Part shown: positions 53,202 through 61,430 of the stretch, piece after piece
Position numbering within the stretch: the stretch's first letter is position 1
How the letters are laid out: each line of letters starts with the position of its first letter
From: CAWDVK01 sp963805715
GTDB taxonomy: Bacteria > Actinomycetota > Actinomycetes > Streptosporangiales > Streptosporangiaceae
NCBI GenBank assembly: GCA_963805715.1
Contig: CAWDVK010000004.1
Coordinates: forward strand, 1-64,000
Reading direction: 5' to 3'
Length of the DNA stretch: 64,000 bases
Translations under genes and position numbers: made by a program
Notes under the pieces: model-generated
The model's input: only the letters and a program-made list of their open reading frames with translations
The model's database searches: none
What the model was told of the DNA's origin: nothing

Positions 53202-54269
53202 GTGTTTGAGCGGCTTGCCGATCTCGCCAGCGAGTACGCGCAGCTCGAGCGCGATCTGTCCGATAGCGCGGTGCACGCCGATCAGGACCGGGCCAGGACC
53301 CTCGGCCGCCGCTACGGCGAGCTCAGCCCGATCGTGCATGCCTACACCGAGTGGCGGCAGACCTCTGATGACGAGGCGACCGCGCGGGAGCTAGCCGGCG
53401 AGGATGCCTCGTTCGCCCTGGAGGCCGAGCAGCTGGCCAAGCGCAGGGAAGAGCTGGAGCACCGGCTGGAGCAGCTGCTCGTACCGGCCGACCCGTTCGA
53501 CAGCAAGGACGTCATCCTCGAGGTCAAGGCCGGGGAAGGCGGCGAGGAATCAGCCCTGTTCGCCGGGGACCTGCTGCGGATGTACCTGCGGTACGCCGAG
53601 CGCCAGGGCTGGAAAACCGAGATCCTCGACGCCACCGTCACCGGCCTGGGCGGCTACAAGGACGTGACGGTCGCGATCAAGGGCCGCCGCGGGGGCGCCG
53701 GCGCCTGGTCCCGGCTGAAGTACGAGGGCGGCGTCCACCGGGTCCAGCGGGTGCCGGTCACCGAGTCACAGGGCCGGATTCACACCTCCGCGGCCGGGGT
53801 GCTGGCCGCGCCCGAGGCTGACCCGGTCAACGTCACGATCGACCCTAACGACCTGCGGGTGGACGTCTTCCGCTCGTCCGGCCCCGGCGGCCAGAGCGTC
53901 AACACCACCGACTCCGCCGTGCGGATCACGCACCTGCCGACCGGGATCGTGGTGTCCTGCCAGAACGAGAAGAGCCAGCTGCAGAACAAGGAGCAGGCGA
54001 TGCGCATCCTGCGGGCCAGGCTGCTGGCAGCCGCCCAGGAGGAGGCGGACGCGCAGGCCGCCGCCAACCGTCGCAGCCAGGTTGCCGACGTGGACCGGTC
54101 GCAGCGGGTGCGCACGTACAACTTCCCCGAGAACCGCATCTCTGACCACCGGGTGGGCTTCAAGGCGTACAACCTGGATCAGGTGATCGACGGGGACCTT
54201 GACGCGGTGATCAACGCCCTGGTGGAGGCTGACCGCGCTGACAAGATCGCCGGTGCCGATGCGGACTGA
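53202..54269 (+). CDS. prfA: Peptide chain release factor 1
   Basis: 355 residues, GTG start (VFERLADLASEYAQLERDLS). The GGQ catalytic loop SSGPGGQSVNTTDSAVRITH and the stop-codon-reading region around RVPVTESQGRIHTSAA are intact. Recognises UAA/UAG and triggers peptide release. Followed after 86 bp by prmC, its GGQ methyltransferase. Confidence 0.97.
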   Translation: MFERLADLASEYAQLERDLSDSAVHADQDRARTLGRRYGELSPIVHAYTEWRQTSDDEATARELAGEDASFALEAEQLAKRREELEHRLEQLLVPADPFDSKDVILEVKAGEGGEESALFAGDLLRMYLRYAERQGWKTEILDATVTGLGGYKDVTVAIKGRRGGAGAWSRLKYEGGVHRVQRVPVTESQGRIHTSAAGVLAAPEADPVNVTIDPNDLRVDVFRSSGPGGQSVNTTDSAVRITHLPTGIVVSCQNEKSQLQNKEQAMRILRARLLAAAQEEADAQAAANRRSQVADVDRSQRVRTYNFPENRISDHRVGFKAYNLDQVIDGDLDAVINALVEADRADKIAGADAD

Positions 54270-54355
54270 CTGTTTGGCTAGCCGGCCGGGAGCTGCCTCG
54301 GCGCGAGCTGACCGGTCGCCCGGCCGCTGGCGGCGGCCGGCCAGCGGCCGGCCGG

Positions 54356-55225
54356 GTGAGCCCGATGAGCCTGCTGCTTGACGAGATAGCCGTGGCCACG
54401 GCGCGACTCGCCGAAGCGGGGGTAGAGTCGCCGCGCGCTGATGCCGAGATCATCGCCGCGCACCTGCACGGGGTGTCACGCGGTGAGCTGCACGTGGTGC
54501 CCGATACCGCCTTCGACCCCCGGTACTGGGACGATGTCGCCCGCCGGGCGGCGCGTGAGCCGCTGCAGCACATCACCGGGCTGGCCTATTTCCGCTACCT
54601 GGAGCTCGAGGTCGGGCCGGGTGTCTTCGTGCCGCGGCCGGAGACCGAGGTGATGACCGGCTGGGCGATCGACTGGCTGGCCGCCAGGGACGTCGCCGAG
54701 CCGCTGGTCGCCGATCTCGGCACCGGTTCGGGCGCCATCGCGCTGGCCATCGCCCAGGAAGTGCCGCGAGCGAGGGTGCACGCCGTCGAGGCGGATCCGC
54801 TGGCCAGGCAGTGGGCCGCGCGGAACGTTGCCCGGCTCGCGGCGACGGCGCCGCACACCGAGGGCCGCGTGACCCTGCAGGCCGCGGACTTCGCCGACGC
54901 CCTGCCCGAGCTGAGCGGCGCCCTGGACCTGGTGATCAGCAATCCGCCGTACATCCCGGCCGGCTCCTGGGTGCCGCCCGAAGTGGGGGAGTATGACCCG
55001 GCCACGGCGCTGTGGGGCGGTCCGGACGGCCTGGACGCCATCCGCCGGATCGAGCGGGTAGCGCAGCGGCTGCTGCGGCCGGGCGGCGCGGTGGCGGTCG
55101 AGCACGGCGCACCGCAGGGGCCGGCTGTGTACTGGGTGTTCGCGGAGGAGAGCGGCTGGCGCGAGACACGCAACCACCGCGACCTGGCCGGGCGGAACCG
55201 GTTCGTCACCGCGGTGCGGCCGTGA
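54356..55225 (+). CDS. prmC: Release factor glutamine methyltransferase
   Basis: 289 residues from GTG, or 286 from the ATG at 54365 (MSLLLDEIAVATARL), which fits relatives. An N-terminal helical substrate domain precedes the SAM motif ADLGTGSGAIALAIA and the catalytic NPPYIPAGS. Methylates the Gln of the RF1/RF2 GGQ motif. Directly after prfA, as usual. Confidence 0.96.
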   Translation: MSPMSLLLDEIAVATARLAEAGVESPRADAEIIAAHLHGVSRGELHVVPDTAFDPRYWDDVARRAAREPLQHITGLAYFRYLELEVGPGVFVPRPETEVMTGWAIDWLAARDVAEPLVADLGTGSGAIALAIAQEVPRARVHAVEADPLARQWAARNVARLAATAPHTEGRVTLQAADFADALPELSGALDLVISNPPYIPAGSWVPPEVGEYDPATALWGGPDGLDAIRRIERVAQRLLRPGGAVAVEHGAPQGPAVYWVFAEESGWRETRNHRDLAGRNRFVTAVRP

Positions 55226-55257
55226 TGGCCGCACCGGTCATGGCAGGATGATCGCTC

Positions 55258-55926
55258 ATGAGTGCCTGGTTTGACTGCGCAGACGAGAAGCAGCGCGCTG
55301 ACGGGCTGGCCGAGGCAGCCGCCGCGGTGCTCCGCGGGGAGCTGGTCGTGCTGCCCACCGATACCGTGTACGGCCTGGGCGCGGACGCCTTCAGCCCGGC
55401 GGCCGTCGCCCGCCTGCTCGCGGCCAAGGGCCGGGGCCGGGACATGCCGCCGCCGGTGCTGGTGGGCACCGTGCGCGCGGCCGAGGCCCTGGTGGAGGAC
55501 CTGGGGCCGTACGGCCGCCAGATGATCGACGAGTTCTGGCCCGGCGGCCTGACCCTGGTCTGCCGGGCGGCCCGGAGCCTGAGCTGGGACCTGGGTGATA
55601 CCAAGGGCACCGTGGCGATCCGGATGCCGCAGGACCCGGTGGCGCTGGACCTGCTGCGGGAAACCGGGCCGATGGCGGTCAGCAGCGCGAACCTGTCCGG
55701 GTCGCCGGCCGCGACCACGGCCGCGCAGGCCCGTGAGCAGCTCGGCGACGGCGTGGCCGTGTACCTGGACGGCGGGCCGTGCCGCGGCGGCAAGGCCTCG
55801 ACCATCGTCGACATCACCGGCCCGTCGCCCCGGCTGCTGCGCAGCGGCCTGATCTCGATGGGCCGGCTGCGCGAGATTGCGGCGGTGACCGCGGGCGGTG
55901 ACGCCGCGGGCGCCCAGGCCGGGTGA
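55258..55926 (+). CDS. tsaC: L-threonylcarbamoyladenylate synthase (Sua5/YciO/YrdC)
   Basis: 222 residues. The YrdC domain has GELVVLPTDTVYGLGADAFS, AAKGRGRDMPPPVLVG (usual KxR-P-L region), FWPGGLTLVCRA, TVAIRMPQDPVAL and AVSSANLSGSPA. Makes threonylcarbamoyl-AMP for t6A in ANN-reading tRNAs. No C-terminal Sua5 domain; a short Ala/Gly tail. Conserved neighbour of prmC. Confidence 0.95.
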   Translation: MSAWFDCADEKQRADGLAEAAAAVLRGELVVLPTDTVYGLGADAFSPAAVARLLAAKGRGRDMPPPVLVGTVRAAEALVEDLGPYGRQMIDEFWPGGLTLVCRAARSLSWDLGDTKGTVAIRMPQDPVALDLLRETGPMAVSSANLSGSPAATTAAQAREQLGDGVAVYLDGGPCRGGKASTIVDITGPSPRLLRSGLISMGRLREIAAVTAGGDAAGAQAG

Positions 55927-55992
55927 ACTGCGGCAGGTGTGTTCTAGAGTTGCTGCTAATGCCTGCCTTCGCTGCTCGGGCCGGGTGAGCCG

Positions 55993-57603
55993 GTGCGCGA
56001 GTACGTCCTGACGCTGCTGGTGGCCGCCGCGGTCAGCTACCTGCTGACACCGCTGGTGCGCCGCGGCGCGATGCGGGCCGGGGCCATGCACGAGGCACGT
56101 GACCGGGATGTGCACGTCGTGCCGATTCCCCTCTTCGGCGGGCTGGCCATGTACGGCGGCCTGGCCGCCGGGCTGCTGGTGGCATCGCAGCTTCCGTACC
56201 TGAACAGCGTGTTCGCCGGCAACCGGATGGCCCTCGGGCTGCTGCTGTCCGGCGGCCTGATCGTCCTCATCGGGATGGTCGATGACCGGTGGGGGCTCAA
56301 CCCGATCAGCAAGTTCGCCGGGCAGGTGGCGGCGGGGGCGATCCTGGTCGCGACCGGCACTGAGCTGTCCTGGCTGCCGCTGCCGGGCGGCAATACGTTC
56401 TCGCCCGACCCGAACCAGGCTATGGTCCTGACGATCCTGGTCGTCGTGGCCACCATCAACGCGGTCAACTTCATCGATGGCCTGGACGGGCTGGCGGCCG
56501 GGATCGTGGCCATCGCCGCCACGTCCTTCTTCCTCTACTACTACACGCTGACGCATGTCCTGCGGCTGTCGGCCGAGGCAGGCCCGGCCCTGGTGGCGGC
56601 GATCCTGGCCGGAATGTGCATCGGCTTCCTGCCGCACAACTTCTATCCGGCGCGCATCTTCATGGGCGATACCGGCTCGATGCTGCTCGGCCTGCTGCTG
56701 GCCTACGTGCCGATCGCCAGCATCGCCTCGCTGGACCAGAGCAGCCTGGTCGGCGCAGCCGCCTACCGGGCCGGCGCGCCGAACCGGTTCCCTGAGATCC
56801 TGCCGCTGCTGCCGCCGGCGATGATCCTCGTGATCCCGTACGCCGACATGCTGCTCGCGGTCATCCGCCGGACCAGAAGCGGAATGTCCCCGTTTGCTCC
56901 GGACCGCAAACACCTTCATCATCGCCTGCTCGACATCGGCCACTCGCATCGTCGCAGCGTGCTGATCATGTACCTGTGGGCGGCGCTCTTCTCCGGCACG
57001 ATCGTCTGGCTGTCGGTCGAGCGGACCGCGCTGCTGGTCTTCGCGGTCATCACGCTCGCTGCCGTCCTGTCGCTGCTGCTGATGTCCATGCCGAGGCTGC
57101 GCTGGTGGCAGCGCAGGAGCGGCGCGGCCGCGGCGCCCCGGGCTGTGCCCCGCGGCACCGTCGGCGGGGCCCGCGCACCAGTGCCCGCCGTCACCTCGGC
57201 CCGGCTGGCCGCCGCGGGGCCGGGCGCGCCGACGCTGGCGGCGCCGGACGGGGCCATGCCCGGGGTCGCCACGCCAGGGGCCGCCGCACCCGCGGATCAG
57301 CCTGCGCCGGGACGGGTCGCGCTGGCGGACAAGCCCGGTCCCGCGTCATCCGGTCCTCCGCCGTCTGGTCCTCCGCCGTCTGGTCCTCCGCCGTCTGGTC
57401 CTCTGCCGTCTGGTCCTCCGCCGTCTGGTCCTCCGCCGTCCGGCCCTCCGCCGTCCGGCCCGGCGCTCCGGGCGGTCGCGGAGGCTGCCGGTCCCGCGCT
57501 GCCGGGTTCACCGGGGGGCTCAGCGAAGCCTTCTGATCCTGGCCCGTCCGTGGTGGGCGCAGTTCCGCCGCCCGAGGCGGCCGGCTGGCCGGGTGAGGGC
57601 TGA
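55993..57603 (+). CDS. MraY/WecA-family undecaprenyl-phosphate sugar-1-P transferase with Pro-rich tail
   Basis: 536 residues, GTG start, about eleven transmembrane helices. Signatures: HVVPIPLFGGLAMYGGL, IGMVDDRWGLNPISKFAGQ (Mg-binding Asp pair), NAVNFIDGLDGLAAG, FMGDTGSMLLGLLL and DRKHLHHRLLDIGHSHRRS (HxHH site). Transfers a HexNAc-phosphate to the lipid carrier, starting a cell-wall polymer. After residue about 390 comes a cytoplasmic tail rich in Ala/Pro/Gly, including eight SGPPP-type repeats; relatives vary greatly here. Conserved between tsaC and the atp operon. Confidence 0.92.
   Translation: MREYVLTLLVAAAVSYLLTPLVRRGAMRAGAMHEARDRDVHVVPIPLFGGLAMYGGLAAGLLVASQLPYLNSVFAGNRMALGLLLSGGLIVLIGMVDDRWGLNPISKFAGQVAAGAILVATGTELSWLPLPGGNTFSPDPNQAMVLTILVVVATINAVNFIDGLDGLAAGIVAIAATSFFLYYYTLTHVLRLSAEAGPALVAAILAGMCIGFLPHNFYPARIFMGDTGSMLLGLLLAYVPIASIASLDQSSLVGAAAYRAGAPNRFPEILPLLPPAMILVIPYADMLLAVIRRTRSGMSPFAPDRKHLHHRLLDIGHSHRRSVLIMYLWAALFSGTIVWLSVERTALLVFAVITLAAVLSLLLMSMPRLRWWQRRSGAAAAPRAVPRGTVGGARAPVPAVTSARLAAAGPGAPTLAAPDGAMPGVATPGAAAPADQPAPGRVALADKPGPASSGPPPSGPPPSGPPPSGPLPSGPPPSGPPPSGPPPSGPALRAVAEAAGPALPGSPGGSAKPSDPGPSVVGAVPPPEAAGWPGEG
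57349..57462 (+). repeat. 15-bp tandem repeat coding for SGPPP
   Basis: Seven units of TCTGGTCCTCCGCCG and variants (one with CTG in place of CCG), then a partial unit, in the tail of the glycosyltransferase. In-frame, so copy number can vary without breaking the gene. Confidence 0.85.
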
Positions 57604-57862
57604 GTGGCGGTCAGCGTGCAGGGATTGTGGTTAGGTTCGTCACGTTAGGTGACCTGCTGCGATCAAGGTCGGAGAGCTTGTGATATCTTTCACGAGCACC
57701 CACTCATAGGCGAGTGAGAGGTCCGTGATACGTTTCGCACACCTGGAAGCGCAGGCCACCTGCAGCCGCCAGGCGGCCAGGTGCCACCTGGGCACTCGCG
57801 CCTTGAGAATCTCGACCGGGCAGAGGAGAAGCCTTCTGCCCAGATCTTCCGGAGTCTGGTAG
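57604..57862. promoter_or_regulatory. Control region ahead of the ATP synthase operon
   Basis: About 260 bp without a gene. GTCAC-GTTAG-GTGAC (near 57638-57652) is a perfect 5-bp palindrome, and CACTC-ATAGG-CGAGTG forms a small hairpin near 57700. Either may belong to the operon promoter/leader. Confidence 0.4.
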
Positions 57863-58267
57863 ATGCTGGCGAGCTATGCCCGGATCGCGCGGCGGTCCGG
57901 TGCCGTCACGGCCGTGGCAGCAGCGGCCATGGTGGCGCTGTGCGCAGTGCTCGGCGGCTCGAAGGGGCTGCTCGCCGCCGTCATCGCGGTCGGGGTCGTC
58001 ATCTTCTTCTTCGGGACCAGCGTGCTGGTCGTGGGACGCGCCGCCCGGGTAAGCCCGGAAGCCATGATGGGCGCAGCGGTCGGCGTCTACCTGTTCAAGA
58101 TCCTGGTGCTGCTGATCCTGGTCAGCAAATTCCAGAACTCGACCGCCTTTAACCCCAAGCTATTCGGCCTGACCGCGATCCTCCTCGTGCTCGTTTACAG
58201 TGCTGCCCAGGTGTTCTGGTCCATGCGGCTGAAAATGCTCTACGTCGAGCCGGACGGAGAACGGTGA
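57863..58267 (+). CDS. atpI: ATP synthase protein I-like membrane protein
   Basis: 134 residues, four hydrophobic segments. Pattern as in actinobacterial AtpI: MLASYARIARRSGAVTAVAA, then SPEAMMGAAVGVYLFKILVL, then VYSAAQVFWSMRLKMLYVEP. AtpI assists assembly of the c-ring. First gene of the atp group by position. The call rests mainly on topology and location. Confidence 0.75.
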   Translation: MLASYARIARRSGAVTAVAAAAMVALCAVLGGSKGLLAAVIAVGVVIFFFGTSVLVVGRAARVSPEAMMGAAVGVYLFKILVLLILVSKFQNSTAFNPKLFGLTAILLVLVYSAAQVFWSMRLKMLYVEPDGER

Positions 58268-58352
58268 TCCGTGGCATCGACACGAGGAACGGACGGCGGA
58301 TGGCGGCCCGGATCCAGTGCTGTGCCGGGAGTGCGCCGCCGGGCGTCCGGCG

Positions 58353-58640
58353 ATGACCGCACGCGGTCGCTCCGGCGACACGCCGGAGCGCGGCGACACG
58401 CCGGAGCGCGGCGACACGCCGGAGCGCGGCGACACGCCGGAGCGCGGCGACACGCCGCGGCCGAGCGAGACCGACGGATGGCGGATCTTCAGCTACCTCC
58501 TCGGCGGAATGCTCACGTACGGGGCGGCGGGATGGCTGATCGGGCACTGGACCGGACTGGCCTTCCTGTTCCCGGTCGGGATGATCGTGGGCCTGGCGTC
58601 CGCGATCGCGCTGATCATCCTGCGAGTTACCAGATCCTGA
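58353..58640 (+). CDS. AtpZ/AtpI-like small membrane protein with GDTPER repeats
   Basis: 95 residues from the ATG at 58353. After MTARGRS come four GDTPER repeats and GDTPRP, then two transmembrane helices: WRIFSYLLGGMLTYGAAGWL and IGHWTGLAFLFPVGMIVGLA, like AtpZ, a partner of AtpI in c-ring assembly or ion handling. It is unusual in following rather than preceding the AtpI-like gene and in its repetitive N-terminus. Lies 135 bp before atpB. Confidence 0.7.
   Translation: MTARGRSGDTPERGDTPERGDTPERGDTPERGDTPRPSETDGWRIFSYLLGGMLTYGAAGWLIGHWTGLAFLFPVGMIVGLASAIALIILRVTRS
58374..58463 (+). repeat. 18-bp tandem repeat coding for GDTPER
   Basis: Four near-identical units of GGCGACACGCCGGAGCGC plus a degenerate fifth, in frame at the N-terminus of the AtpZ-like protein. 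Length variation would not disrupt the membrane part. Confidence 0.88.
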
Positions 58641-58775
58641 GCGATGGGCTGCCTGCGGCCGCGATCGCCGCCGCGCGGCACCCGGCTAGCGCTCAGGCTG
58701 CCACCAGCCAGATAATCAGCGCGGACACTGACAGACGGTGCACGCTGGCGGCCGGCTGGGCACGCCTCGAAGGGA

Positions 58776-59591
58776 TTGACGGTGAGTGACGTCCGGATGC
58801 TGACGACCGCGAGCGGCTGCCATTTGTTCAGCGGCTGCGGCTATCCCGCCCCGTCGTTCACCGACTTCCTGTTCAAGCCGCTGTTCAAGATCGGCATCTT
58901 CGAGGTCACCAAGCCGATCGTGCTGGTCCTGCTCGTCGCGGTGATCGTGCTGCTGTTCTTCGGCATTGCCTTCCGCAAGCCGAAGATGGTGCCGCGCGGC
59001 GCGCAGAATCTCGGCGAGATGGCCATCCTGCTGGTGCGCGACCAGATCCTGCGGCCCCAGCTCGGCAAGCGGGGGGATAGGTACCTGCCGTTCCTGGTCT
59101 CGCTGTTCTTCTTCATCTGGCTGATGAACCTGCTCGAGCTCATCCCGCCCATCCTGTTCCCGGCCACGTCCCTGTACGGGATCCCGGTCGGGCTGACGCT
59201 GATCGTCTGGCTGACCTACCTGGCCATCGGGATGAAGCACCAGGGGCCGATCGGCTACTTCAAGAACATGGCCGTCCCGGCGGGCGCGCCGTGGTGGATC
59301 CTGCCGCTGCTCAGCCCGATCGAGCTGCTGTCCAACATCATCGTGCGCCCGTTCACGCTGTCGATCCGGCTGATGGCCAACATGCTGTCCGGCCACCTGC
59401 TGCTGCTGGTGTTCGGGCTCGCCACCTGGTACCTGTTCGGCCTGTCCATCGGGCTGTTGTTCTCGGCCACGTCGCTGATCGTCTACCTGCTGGTCTCCGC
59501 GCTCGAGGTGCTGATCACGCTGCTGCAGGCCTTTATCTTCACCACGCTGACCGCCTTCTATATCTCCGATGCGCTTGAGTCGGCGCACTGA
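58776..59591 (+). CDS. atpB: ATP synthase F0 subunit a
   Basis: 271 residues from TTG, or 269 from the GTG two codons later. Helix 4/5 signature LSNIIVRPFTLSIRLMANML contains the essential Arg that faces the c-ring; later helices include SALEVLITLLQAFIFTTLTA. Forms the proton half-channels in the membrane. Start of the canonical atpBEFHAG order. Confidence 0.96.
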   Translation: MTVSDVRMLTTASGCHLFSGCGYPAPSFTDFLFKPLFKIGIFEVTKPIVLVLLVAVIVLLFFGIAFRKPKMVPRGAQNLGEMAILLVRDQILRPQLGKRGDRYLPFLVSLFFFIWLMNLLELIPPILFPATSLYGIPVGLTLIVWLTYLAIGMKHQGPIGYFKNMAVPAGAPWWILPLLSPIELLSNIIVRPFTLSIRLMANMLSGHLLLLVFGLATWYLFGLSIGLLFSATSLIVYLLVSALEVLITLLQAFIFTTLTAFYISDALESAH

Positions 59592-59650
59592 CCACTAGCA
59601 TCACAAGCCCGCCGGCGGTGTGGCCGGCCTGACAAGAAGGAACCCGACAC

Positions 59651-59929
59651 ATGCATCACCTGGTGCATCACCTCGCTCTCGCGGCCGGCACGACGGGCAC
59701 GCCGTCCAATCCCTACACGATTCATATCTGGTATCTGGGGGCACTGGTCTACGGCCTCGCGGCCATCGGCCCTGGCGTCGGCATCGGCCTGGTCTTCGGG
59801 CACGCCATCGAGGCGATGGCACGTCAGCCTGAGGCAGCCGGCCGGATCACCACGTTCATGTGGATCGGCTTCGCGCTGACCGAGGCGCTGGCCCTCATCG
59901 GCATCGCCGTTCCATTCTTCCTCAAGTGA
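59651..59929 (+). CDS. atpE: ATP synthase F0 subunit c
   Basis: 92 residues, two transmembrane helices around the polar loop ARQPEA. The proton-binding Glu is in FALTEALALIGIAVPFFLK; the glycine-rich helix is AIGPGVGIGLVFGHAIEAMA. The first about 25 residues (HHLVHHLALAAGTTGTPSNP) are longer than usual and His-rich. An AAGAAGGA site precedes the ATG. Forms the rotating c-ring. Confidence 0.97.
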   Translation: MHHLVHHLALAAGTTGTPSNPYTIHIWYLGALVYGLAAIGPGVGIGLVFGHAIEAMARQPEAAGRITTFMWIGFALTEALALIGIAVPFFLK

Positions 59930-59955
59930 CCCTTCTCGGCTGAGAGGTAGCCGCC

Positions 59956-60522
59956 ATGCAGTACCTGGCCTCATCCCTGCCCCTGCAGCAGCCCAGCAAT
60001 CCGCTGTTCCCCAGCCTCACCGAGATGATCATCGGGATCTTCGCGTTCCTCGTCATCTTCGGGGTGCTCGGCAGGATCCTGCTGCCCCGGATCCAGAAGA
60101 CCCTGCAGGAGCGGACGGACGCGATCGAGGGCGGCCTGGAGCGGGCCGAGGAGGCGCAGGCCGAGGCGAACCGGACGCTAGAGCGGTACCGCGCGCAGCT
60201 CGCTGATGCCCGGCACGAGGCCGCCCGGCTGCGCCAGGAGGCCCAGGAGCAGGGCGCGCAGATCATCGCCGAGATGCGCGACCAGGCGAGGGCCGAGGCG
60301 ACCCGCATCACCGAGGCCGCGCGGGCCCAGATCGACGCAGACCGGCAGCGGGCGCTGGCGTCGCTGCGCGCCGAGGTCGGCTCGCTGGCGGTCGAGCTGG
60401 CCAGCCGGGTCGTCGGCGAGTCCCTGGCGGACGAGGCCAGGCAGCGCCGGACCGTCGACCGGTTCCTGGCCGAGCTGGACGGCAGCTCCGCGCCGGACAC
60501 CGAGGTCGAGGCGACTCGATGA
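59956..60522 (+). CDS. atpF: ATP synthase F0 subunit b
   Basis: 188 residues. One N-terminal membrane helix (EMIIGIFAFLVIFGVLGRIL) and a long charged coiled coil (LQERTDAIEGGLERAEEAQA onwards) forming the peripheral stalk. The stop overlaps the atpH start by 4 bp. Confidence 0.96.
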   Translation: MQYLASSLPLQQPSNPLFPSLTEMIIGIFAFLVIFGVLGRILLPRIQKTLQERTDAIEGGLERAEEAQAEANRTLERYRAQLADARHEAARLRQEAQEQGAQIIAEMRDQARAEATRITEAARAQIDADRQRALASLRAEVGSLAVELASRVVGESLADEARQRRTVDRFLAELDGSSAPDTEVEATR

Positions 60523-61331
60523 GAGGTGCGAGCAGGGCATCGCTGGCGGAGGCGAGCGAGCGCCTCGCCGCGGTGGCGGCCGAGTCGCCGGATCCGGCGC
60601 GGCTCGGCGAGGAGCTGTTCGCGGCCGCGCACGTGCTGGACAGCGAGGCTGCGCTGCGCCGCGGGCTCGCCGACGCCACCAGGCCGCCCGAGGCGCGGGC
60701 CGCTCTGGTCACGGCGGTATTCGGCGGGAAGATCAGCGATGTTGCCGTGTCGCTGCTGGCCGATGTCGCGAGGCTGCACTGGTCACTGCCCGGCGAGATG
60801 GTCGACGCCATCGAGGAGCTCGCGGTGATGGCCATCGTCACGGCTGCCGACCGGGCCGGGCATCTGGATGACCTGGAGGACGAGGTCTTCCGGTTCAGCC
60901 GGATCGTGGCCAGCCAGCCGGGCCTGCGGATCGCGCTGTCCAATCGCTTCGTCGCTCCTGAGGGCAAGCGCGAGCTGCTGAACTCGCTGCTGGCCGGGAA
61001 GGTCACCGACGAGACGCTTCTCCTGGTCACCCAGGCGGCCCTGTACTCCAGGGGACGTAGCCTGGATGCGAGCCTGGAGGAGTACGCGCGGCTTGCCGCC
61101 GAGCAGCGCCAGCAGGTGGTGGCGGAGGTGCACGTGGCTATCGAGCTGACCGGCGAGCAGCGCAGCAGGCTTGATACGGCCTTGTCGGCTGCCTATGGCC
61201 ACCGGGTACACCTCAATGTCGTGCTCGACCCGGAGGTCATCGGCGGAATGTCGGTCCGGGTGGGGGGAGAGCTGATTGACGGCAGCATCGCTAGCAGGCT
61301 CGCTGAGCTGCGGCGCAGGCTGGCTGGATGA
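60519..61331 (+). CDS. atpH: ATP synthase F1 subunit delta
   Basis: 270 residues, the long actinobacterial form. OSCP/delta end signature VVLDPEVIGGMSVRVGGELI, DGSIASRLAELRRRL. Links the peripheral stalk to the F1 head. ATG overlaps the atpF stop (ATGA). Confidence 0.96.
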   Translation: MRGASRASLAEASERLAAVAAESPDPARLGEELFAAAHVLDSEAALRRGLADATRPPEARAALVTAVFGGKISDVAVSLLADVARLHWSLPGEMVDAIEELAVMAIVTAADRAGHLDDLEDEVFRFSRIVASQPGLRIALSNRFVAPEGKRELLNSLLAGKVTDETLLLVTQAALYSRGRSLDASLEEYARLAAEQRQQVVAEVHVAIELTGEQRSRLDTALSAAYGHRVHLNVVLDPEVIGGMSVRVGGELIDGSIASRLAELRRRLAG

Positions 61332-61430
61332 GATGAGTGAGCCGCCGGCCGCCGCCGGGCCCGCTCCGGGCAGTTCCGGGGCGGCCCAGATGCGCAGCCA
61401 CCAGAAGCAGACAAGGAAGACGCGAGGAAG

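Noticed and set aside
57349..58463. Short tandem repeats as a possible CRISPR array
   Set aside because: Units are 15 or 18 bp, directly adjacent, in frame and without spacers; no cas genes.
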